Shown: piece by piece, positions 57,031-64,000 of the stretch | Position numbering within the stretch: position 1 is the first letter of the stretch | How the letters are laid out: each line of letters opens with the position of its first letter | NCBI RefSeq assembly: GCF_003086295.3 | Contig: NC_092040.1 | Location: forward strand, 61,607,559-61,671,558 | DNA from: Arachis hypogaea | Taxonomy: Eukaryota > Streptophyta > Magnoliopsida > Fabales > Fabaceae | Direction of reading: 5' to 3' | Length of the DNA: 64,000 nt | Notes under the pieces: generated by a model | The model's database searches: none | The model's input: the letters and a program-made list of their open reading frames with translations, nothing else | Told to the model about the DNA's origin: nothing | Position numbers and translations under genes: made by a program

Positions 57031-57145
57031 GACCGATAAGAAGAAATCGGACCAACGAAAGCTACAGCTTGGACCGACAAGAAGAAGTCGGACCAATGAA
57101 AGCTACAGCTTGGACTGACAAGAAGAAGTCAGACCAACGAAAAAC
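57031..57145 (+). repeat. 41-bp tandem repeats (right part)
   Basis: About three more units of the 41-bp repeat continue from the right TSD of the nested LTR. Confidence 0.88.
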
Positions 57146-58266
57146 GTGCGCTAAAACGGACATAGCTCCGCCCAAAAAGCCACGGCTCCATGACAAGGCT
57201 ATCAAAATTGTTCAGAATGACTAAAAAGTGTTCTGCGAAAACACTAAAAGGTCGTCGGACAAATTAGCCCCAAGGACAACCTCGACCAAGCAGAAAGTGG
57301 ACAAAATCAGAAGTGATTAAAAGAGGTCGGACAACAAAGTACCGACACTCTACAAAGATCCACAAAAACAGACAAAGACATCTCGCAAATGGCCAGAGGA
57401 AGGCCAGGAAAGTTTTGCTAAAAGGTACGAAGTCTTGAAAAAAGACACTACTTAAAAAGCGAAAAAGCACAGCCTCAAAGACAGGGCTAAAAAGTCATCC
57501 AAACAAACTATAAAAAGGTTCCCCATCGGAACACTACCTAAAAAGTTGTTGGATTATGACTAAAAAGCCCGAACAGCGAAGACAAACAAGTCAGAAGAAG
57601 GCTGAAAAGTCCCCTCAACAAAGTAAAAGGGGCAATACCAGACTCGCACAAGGAGAAACTACTCAAAGATCGACCAAAGTCAGGATGCTTGAGCACGACT
57701 TCCCCGAAAAGATCGAAACTCTGAAAGCACGGTCTCATGGAAAAGTCTGAACTCAAGCAGGGGCAAAGTCATACAGGTCGACGTCAGCTAAAGAAGAGGC
57801 GCAAGTACGACTTCAAAAAAGAACAAGCCAAAAGGTTGGGAAACAACTTAAGGCTCAAATGCGCTTAGCCAAAAAGGATACAGCTCCACTCAAAGAAGGC
57901 ACAATCTCAAACAGGGCTACGAACATCATCCAAGACTAAAAAAAAAGGTTCTATATAAAAGAACACTAAAACGTCATTGGACAAATCACTAAAAGTCCGG
58001 ATATCAAGCCGCAAGGACAACTTCGCCAAAGCAGAGGGATGTCAACACAAACTTAAAGCAAGGCGTGATCCAGAAGACAAGGGTAGAAAACCCACGCTAC
58101 CACTCAAAAGAGGTTGGAACTGTGAAGTACCAAACCTCTAGAAAATCTGCAAGATTGCAAAGCAATGAAGAAACAAAGCAAGACAGATGCTTGAGCACTA
58201 CTTCCAAAGAGATTGAAGCTCTGAAAAGCACGATCTTATGGAAAGATCAAACTCAGGCAGGGAAAC
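57146..58266 (+). other. Tat-2 3' spacer, no gene recognised
   Basis: AAAAAG- and CAAAG-rich text with loose repeats (for example GGCTNAAAAGTC and ACTAAAAGGTC words). The open frames show no domain. No copy of the antisense gene is left at its usual place before the 3' LTR. Confidence 0.5.
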
Positions 58267-58836
58267 TGTTCATACCCTGGGCCAAGCTGTCCGACCCGGG
58301 ATGTTTAGCGACAAGCCGACCGACCTCTTCAGGTCAGACTATCCGACCTTTTCTCAAAGAGCTCGGCCAATGCCCGACCTCTTCTCAAAGAGCTCGGCCA
58401 AATCGCCAAAGGAGCCCAAAGCAGGCCCAAAATGAAGGAACACAGCCCAATCTAAAGGCAGCCAAAGCCCAGAAAGATAAAGGCGGTTCCCCTAAAGATA
58501 AGATGACTTCACTCAAAGATAAGTTAACATAAGATAAGATAACTATCTTATCTCGAGAGAGGTCACTCCTCACCATTATAAATACACTGGAGCACCCATG
58601 TATAACTCATACTCTGATTCTACTCAATACCTGCTTAATACCCTTGCTAACTTAAGCATCGGAGTCCCTTGCAGGTACCCCCACCCTCCGGGGACGAAGG
58701 ATCAGCACCATCACCAAGTCCAACAAGTCGGACACATCAGCTCCGGCCACTATACACCTGCCGGACACGTCGACTCCGACCAACACAGAAGATCTCGACC
58801 GAGATCGACCTATAGTTTCAGGTAACCCCCGGAACA
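58267..58836 (+). repeat. Tat-2 3' LTR
   Basis: It is 570 bp, starts TGTTCATACCC and ends CCCCCGGAACA, paired with 48865-49435. Confidence 0.94.
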
Positions 58837-58841
58837 ACTTC

Positions 58842-59440
58842 ATTCTAGTACTTTTGGATCAATGTTATAAATATATTTTGGTTAGAGACAATTTTTATTA
58901 TATAAAGAAATTATTTAGTATAATTATGTATTTATTTTTATTTTGTAATATTCAATTCATTTATACATGTAATCATATTAACTATTATATTGTATTAATA
59001 AAAAGACCTAAGGCTACACTTATATATAGTAGCTATAGTATACAGAAAAAAAATGAGTCCTAAGGCTACACTTATATACAATAGGTATAGTATACAGAAA
59101 AAAAAGAGGAACCTAAGGCTACGCTTATAAAAAGTAGCTATGGTATACAATGTGGTTACGCTTTACAAGTGATGCAGTAGCGTTGAAAAGCGTAGCCTAT
59201 TCTGGAAGAATGAAAGCTGAAAAGCATAGCCTTTGGTCCTGGACAGCATCACTTGAAAAGCGTACCTTATTCCCAAACGCCAAAAGTGTAGCCCTTGGTG
59301 TAGAAAAGCGTAGCCTTTGAGAATAGGCAACGGCCGAATAGGAATCACCCCAAAAAGCGTAGCCGTAGCCTAAGGCATCATTTTTTTCACTTTTGGCTAC
59401 ACTTTTCAAGTGTACCTGAATGTGTGTTTTTCTTGTAGTG
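58842..59440 (+). repeat. CACTA right end: subterminal repeats and TIR
   Basis: Three tandem copies of about 50 bp (CCTAAGGCTACACTTATA ... GTATACAGAAAAAAA) lie at about 59008-59150. At least six AAAAGCGTAGCCT-like words follow (59175-59400), then the right TIR (59409-59440) ending TTTTTCTTGTAGTG. The words match those of the left end in inverted orientation. Such clusters are the binding sites of TNPA-type proteins in En/Spm, by family knowledge. Confidence 0.9.
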
Positions 59441-61740
59441 CTGAAAAAGTTTACCTCTCTGAAGAATGTAATGCAGTCATTCTGAAAAGCTTACCAGAGA
59501 AGCTTAAAGATCCCGGAAGCTTTATGATACCATGCACATTAGAGGGTACTTGTACCAAGCAAGCTCTATGTGATCTTGGGGCAAGTATCAACCTAATACC
59601 TGCATATACTATCAGAAAGCTTGGTTTGACTGAAGAAGTCAAACCAACCCAGATATGTCTCCAACTTGCTGATGGCTCCATTAAATACCCATCAGGCGTG
59701 ATTGAAGATATGATTGTCAAGGTTGTGCCATTTGCCTTTCCCACTGACTTTGTGGTGCTGGAAATGGAGGAGCACAAGAGTGCAACTCTCATTCTAGGAA
59801 GACCTTTCCTAGCAACTGGACGAACCCTCATTGACGTCCAAAAAAGGGAATTAACCCTGAGAGTCAATGAGGACGAGTTTAAGTTGAATTTTGTCAAAGC
59901 TATATAGCATTCAGACACCCCAAACGACTGCATGAGCATTGATATTATTGACTCTCTGGTGGAAGAGGTCAATATGACTGAGAGTCTCAAATCAGAGCTA
60001 GAGGATATCTTTAAAGATGTTCAGCCTGATCTGGAGGAACTAGAGAGAATAATAGAACCTCTGAAAATCCCTCAGGAAGAGCATAAACCTCCTAAACCCG
60101 AGCTCAAACCATTACCACCATCCCTGAAATATGTATTTCTCGGAGAAGGTGACACTTTTCCTGTAATCATAAGCTTTACCTTAGAGCCACAGGAAGAGGA
60201 AGCAATAATTCAAGTGCTGAGGATGCACAAGACAGCTCTTGGGTGGTCCATCAGTGATCTTAAGGGCATTAGCCCAGCCAGATGCATGCACAAGATCCTA
60301 TTGGAGGATGATGCTAAGCCAGTGGTTCAACCACAGAGGCGGCTGAATCCAGCCATAAAGGAGGTGGTGTAGAAGGAGGTCACTAAATTACTATAGGCTG
60401 GGATTATTTATCCTATTTCTGATAGCCCCTGGATGAGCCCTGTCCAAGTCGTCCCTAAGAAGGCTGGCATGATAGTGGTTCATAATGAAAAAAATGAACT
60501 GGTCCCTACAAGAACAGTTATAGGGTGGCGTATGTGTATTGATTACAGAAGGCTCAATACAGCTACCAAAAAAGATCATTTTCCTTTACCATTCATAGAG
60601 CAGATGCTAGAAAGACTAGCAGGTCATTATTACTATTGCTTTCTAGATGGATATTCAGGTTATAATCAAATTGCAGTAGATCCACAAGATCAAGAGAAAA
60701 TAGCATTCACATGTCCATCTGGAGTATTTGCATACAGAAGGATGCCATTTGGTATGTGCACTGCACCTGCAACCTTTCAAAGGTGCATGCTCTCTATTTT
60801 CTCTGATATGGTGGAAAACTTTCTGGAAGTCTTCATGGATGACTTTTCAGTATTTGGAGACTTATTCAGCTCCTATCTTGACCATCTAGCACTTGTTCTA
60901 AAGAGGTGCCAAGAGACTAACCTGGTTTTAAACTGGGAGAAATGTCACTTTATGGTGACTGAAGGAATTGTCCTTGGGCACAAACTTTCGAACAGGGGAA
61001 TAGAGGTTGATCAAGCTAAGGTAGAGGTAATTGAAAAATTACCACCACCTGCCAGTGTTAAAGCAATCAGAAGCTTTCTGGGGCATTCAGGATTCTATAG
61101 GAGGTTTATTAAGGATTTTTTGAAAATTACAAAACCTCTGAGCAATCTGCTGGCTGTTGATACACCATTTATCTTTGATAAGGAGTGTCTGTAGGCATTT
61201 GAGACTCTGAAAGCTAAGCTGGTCACAGCACCAGTCATCTCTGCACCAGACTAGACATTACCATTTGAATTAATGTGTGATGCCAGTGATCATGCCATTG
61301 GTGCAGTGTTGGGATAGAGGCATGACAGGCTTCTGCACGTCATTTATTATGCCAGCCGTGTTCTAAATGATGCGCAGAAGAACTACACAACCACAGAAAA
61401 GGAATTGCTTGCAGTGGTTATGCCGTTGACAAGTTCAGATCTTATTTAGTAGGATCAAAAGTGATTGTGTACACTAACCTTGCTGCTCTTAAATATCTAC
61501 TAACAAATTAGGATTCAAAACCCAGGCTCATAAGATAGGTGTTGCTTCTGCAAGAGTTTGATATAGAAATAAGAGACAGAAAAGGGACAGAAAATCAAGT
61601 AGTTGATCACCTGTCCAGGATAGAACCAGTAGCAAGAGCGTCCCTCCCTCCTACTGAGATCTCTGAAACCTTTTCGGATGAGCAATTGTTTGCTATTCAG
61701 GATGCTCTGTGGTTTGCAGACATTGCAGACTAGATTAAAA
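59441..61740 (+). pseudogene. FIDEL-2 protease, reverse transcriptase and RNase H relic
   Basis: The frame that left gag at 18393 resumes here in phase. Protease: ALCDLGASINLIP (about 59563-59603), with an Athila-type DLGAS active site. Reverse transcriptase: about 60420-61120, with WRMCIDYRRLN, LDGYSGYNQI and FMDD at about 60833-60844. RNase H: about 61195-61620, frameshifted near 61425. In-frame stops are TAG at 59905, 60370, 60394, 61192, 61252 and 61315, then two more (61509, 61536) after the shift. The frame ends at TAG 61731 and no integrase follows, so the element cannot integrate by itself. Stops fit decay of CAG and TGG codons. Confidence 0.92.
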
Positions 61741-62190
61741 GCTCAGTAATAGTCCAGCTAAAGACAGTAAAGAAGCGCTTGCTGGGAGGCAACCCAGTCA
61801 TGAGTTTATTTTATTTATAATTTTAATTCTAAATTAGATAATACATTTCAGTGAATGATACAGAGAAATAAAGGTTCAGGACATAAAGCAGAGAAATCAC
61901 AGAGAAAAGGACATCACTAGCACAAAAACGCCAGTAAGGAAGGTTTCTGGCGTTTAACGCCAGAAAGAAGCAGTAAGTGGGCGTTAAACGCCCAAAACAA
62001 GCAAGGACTGGGCATTAAACGCTCAAAGGAAGCATCTCCTGAGCGTTTAACGCCAGGATTGTGGGGAGAAGAATTTTTAAAATTGCCTCTCCTTCTATTC
62101 CTCTCCTTTCCTTTCTTTTTCTTGAGGATAAGCAAACCTCTAAGTTTGGTGTGTTTTTCCATGATCACTGAGCTAAAACTCATCAAGATC
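61741..62190 (+). other. FIDEL-2 spacer with palindromes between pol and second ORF
   Basis: It begins with CGCTTGCTGGGAGGCAACCC, a text common 3' of pol in this family. At 61926-62060 it holds four to five palindromes such as TCTGGCGTTTAACGCCAGA and GGGCGTTAAACGCCC. It parallels 33936-34160. Confidence 0.75.
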
Positions 62191-62466
62191 ATGGCACCTA
62201 AGGGAAAATAAACCACTTCAAGAGGCAAGAAAGAGAACATTCCAAAACCACTTTGGAATCAAGAGAAGTTCTTTACCAAAGAACATGCAAACCATTACCA
62301 CAAAATAATGGGTCTGAGATCAATGATCCCGGAAGTTAAATTTGATCTGAAAGAAGATGAATATCCAGAGATACAGGAGCTGAAGCACCAGAAGCTGTCT
62401 CTTGAAGGACCAGACACCCCACAGGTTGAAGGAGCACTCATCATCTCCCAAACTAAAGGTTGTTGA
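62191..62466 (+). pseudogene. FIDEL-2 second ORF, collapsed
   Basis: It starts MAPKGK and then TAA, continues in frame with HYHKIMGLRSMIPEVKFDL and DEYPEIQEL, and ends at TGA 62464. It matches only the first part of the 385-codon ORF at 34664-35818; most of the remainder is deleted. Confidence 0.8.
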
Positions 62467-63503
62467 GTCCTAATCATAACCTTAAATCTGTGATAACTTT
62501 TATTTTTAGGAACCTATCTTATTAGTAGTAATTAGTATCTTTATTTTGATTTTATCTCCAATTAAACTATAATTCATTTTTCTCATCATCATCAAACATG
62601 AATAAAATAGTAGGTTTTTAGAATAAGGAGGCAATATTTTTTTCGACTTTTTAATAAAGAAAATTCAAATTATTTATATGTGGTGGCAATACTTTTTGTC
62701 TTCTGAATGAATGCCTGAACATTGCATAATTTTGATAGTGGAGTTTATGAATGTTAAATCTGTTGGCTCTTGAAGGAATGATTAACAGGAGAAATGTTAT
62801 TGACGATCTGAAAAATCATGAAATTGATTCTTGAAGCAAGAAAAAGCAGTGAAAAAAAAGAGAAAAAAAAGCAGAAAAAGCCAATAACCCTTTAAACCAA
62901 AAGGCAAGGGTAAAAAGGATCCAAGGCTTTGAGCATCAATGGATAGGAGGGCCCAAGGAAATAAATCCAGGCCTAAGCGGCTAAATCAAGCTGTCCCTAA
63001 ATATGTGCTTGTGGCATGCAGGTCCAAGTGAAAAGCTTGAGACTAAGTGGTTAACGTTGTGATCAAAAGCAAAAGAGTGTGCTTAAGAACTCTGGACACC
63101 TCTAATTGGGGACTTTAGCAAAGCTAAGTCACAATCTGAAAAGGTTCACCCAGTTATGTGTCTATGGCATTTATGTATCCGGTGGTAATACTGGAAAACA
63201 AAATGCTTAGGGCTACGGCCAAGACTCATAAAATAGCTGTGTTCAAGAATCAACATACTAAACTAGGAGAATCAATAATACTATCTGAATTCTGAGTTCC
63301 TATGGATGCCAATCATTCTGAATTTCAAAGGATAAAGTGAGATGCCAAAACTGTTCGGAAGCAAAAAGCTACTAGTCCCGCTCATCTAATTAGAATCTGG
63401 GCTTCACTTAAAACTCTGAGATATTATTGCTTCTTGATTTCTTTTTATCCTATTTTATTTATCTATTTGCTTGGGGACAAGCAACAATTTAAGTTTGGTG
63501 TTG
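62467..63503 (+). other. FIDEL-2 3' untranslated segment
   Basis: It is non-coding and closely related to 35950-36918. It ends TTGGGGACAAGCAACAATTT and GGTGTTG before the 3' LTR. A purine-rich run lies at about 62835-62880. Confidence 0.75.
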
Positions 63504-64000
63504 TGATGAGCGGATATTTTATACACTTTTTAGGGGTAATTTCATGTTGTTTTTAGTATGTTTTAGTTAGTTTTTAGTATATTTTTATTAGTTTTTAGGC
63601 AAAATTCACATTTCTAGAATTTACTATGAGTTTGTGTATTTTTCTATGATTTCAGGTATTTTCTGGCTGAAGTTGAGGGAGCTAAGCAAAAATCTGATTC
63701 AAGCTGAAAAAGGACTGCTGATGATGTTGGATTCTGACCTCCCTGCACTCGGAATGACTTTTTTGGAGCTGTAGGAGTCCAATTGGCACGCTCTTAATTG
63801 GGTTGGAAAGTAGACATCCAGGGCTTTCCAGAAATATATAATAGTCCATACTTTGCTCGAAGATAAACGACGTAAACTGGCGTTTAACGCCAGTTCCATG
63901 TTGCATTCTGGCGTTGAACGCCAGAAACAGGTTGCAAGTTGGAGTTAAATGCTAGAAACAGGTTACAACCTGATGTTTAACTCCAGAAACAGCCCAGGCA
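63504..64000 (+). repeat. FIDEL-2 3' LTR (cut by window end)
   Basis: It starts TGATGAGCGGATATTTTATA and matches the 5' LTR at 14281 over its visible 497 bases, with roughly 7-8 percent differences by hand count. Confidence 0.93.

Larger units (their letters stand above)
48865..58836 (+). mobile_element. Tat-2: decayed Tat-lineage Ty3 element, TSD ACTTC
   Basis: LTRs lie at 48865-49435 and 58267-58836 (about 4 percent different by hand count), with TSD ACTTC (48860-48864, 58837-58841) and a primer site identical to that of Tat-1. Inside are a gag relic, a 36-bp minisatellite where the zinc knuckle should be, RNase H relics, an antisense-gene relic, an integrase C-terminal relic and long repeat-rich spacers. 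Protease and most of the reverse transcriptase are deleted. LTR ends (TGTTCATACCC ... CCGGAACA) match Tat-1, so both are of one family. Confidence 0.93.
18394..59440 (+). mobile_element. 41-kb CACTA (En/Spm) transposon, TSD CTG
   Basis: The left end CACTACAAGAAAAATAC and the right end (minus strand) CACTACAAGAAAAACAC match over about 32 bases with few differences. The 3-bp TSD CTG lies at 18391-18393 and 59441-59443, inside the FIDEL-2 gag-pol frame. Both ends carry subterminal copies of AAAAGCGTAGCCT-type words. Two transposon genes lie on the plus strand: TNP2-like and Transposase_24/TNPA-like. Without the nested insertions the core is about 12.7 kb. Frameshifts and an LTR inside TNP2 make this copy non-autonomous, though its ends look intact and could be served in trans. 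Confidence 0.95.
14281..64000 (+). mobile_element. FIDEL-2: Athila-type Ty3 element split by a CACTA transposon
   Basis: The 5' LTR (14281-15819), primer site, leader, gag, protease, reverse transcriptase and RNase H relics, a second-ORF relic and the start of the 3' LTR (63504 on) occur in order. Gag is split at 18393 by a 41-kb CACTA element and resumes in phase at 59444. The two LTRs are clearly a pair (both TGATGAGCGGATATTTTATA and the same GTAATTTCATG variant), differing by about 7-8 percent over the first 490 bases by my hand count. Integrase is absent. The element is non-autonomous and decayed; its right end is outside the window. Confidence 0.92.

Overview
The window looks like repeat-dense heterochromatin of a legume nuclear genome. 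The best match is Arachis (peanut), because long terminal repeats (LTRs) starting TGATGAGCGGATA and the recurring near-palindrome CTGGCGTTNAACGCCAG are, from memory, hallmarks of the Arachis FIDEL/Athila-like Ty3 family. I see no ordinary host gene, rRNA, tRNA gene or CRISPR. Nearly every base that can be assigned belongs to a transposable element, and almost all elements sit inside one another.

Layout. 1-5960 holds a worn Athila-like LTR remnant, a 5'-truncated MITE-like repeat, AT-rich unassigned DNA, and two short non-autonomous hAT-like elements with 8-bp target-site duplications (TSDs), at 3614-4391 and 4481-5131. From 5961 a PIF/Harbinger transposase pseudogene is split by a 5-kb solo LTR (6435-11411, TSD GATAC), which itself carries a solo LTR (8699-10492, TSD AGAAT). 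The transposase is cut again at 11505 by a FIDEL-like element (FIDEL-1). The gag of FIDEL-1 is cut at 14281 by a second FIDEL-like element (FIDEL-2), which runs past the end of the window.

The central object is a CACTA (En/Spm) DNA transposon at 18394-59440, 41,047 bp long. It has matching terminal inverted repeats (TIRs; CACTACAAGAAAA) and a CTG TSD, and it lies inside the FIDEL-2 gag-pol frame, which resumes in phase on the far side. About 12.7 kb is CACTA sequence: a TNP2-type transposase gene (39092-44312) and a Transposase_24/TNPA-type gene (44474-48676), plus subterminal repeats. The rest is later insertions: a solo LTR inside a solo LTR (19449-22817); a very young Tat-lineage Ty3 element on the minus strand (Tat-1, 23594-33309, LTRs identical by eye) with a spliced antisense extra gene; a truncated FIDEL-like 3' half (33936-37425); a solo LTR that splits the TNP2 gene (41932-43746); and a decayed Tat element (Tat-2, 48865-58836) with its own solo-LTR insertion (54268-57030).

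The deepest visible chain is Harbinger, FIDEL-1, FIDEL-2, CACTA, solo LTR A, solo LTR B (six levels). LTR divergence counted by eye agrees with the nesting order: FIDEL-2 about 7-8 percent, Tat-2 about 4 percent, Tat-1 none seen. Most coding regions are broken. Tat-1 is closest to intact, with two apparent one-base frameshifts, both at C-runs.
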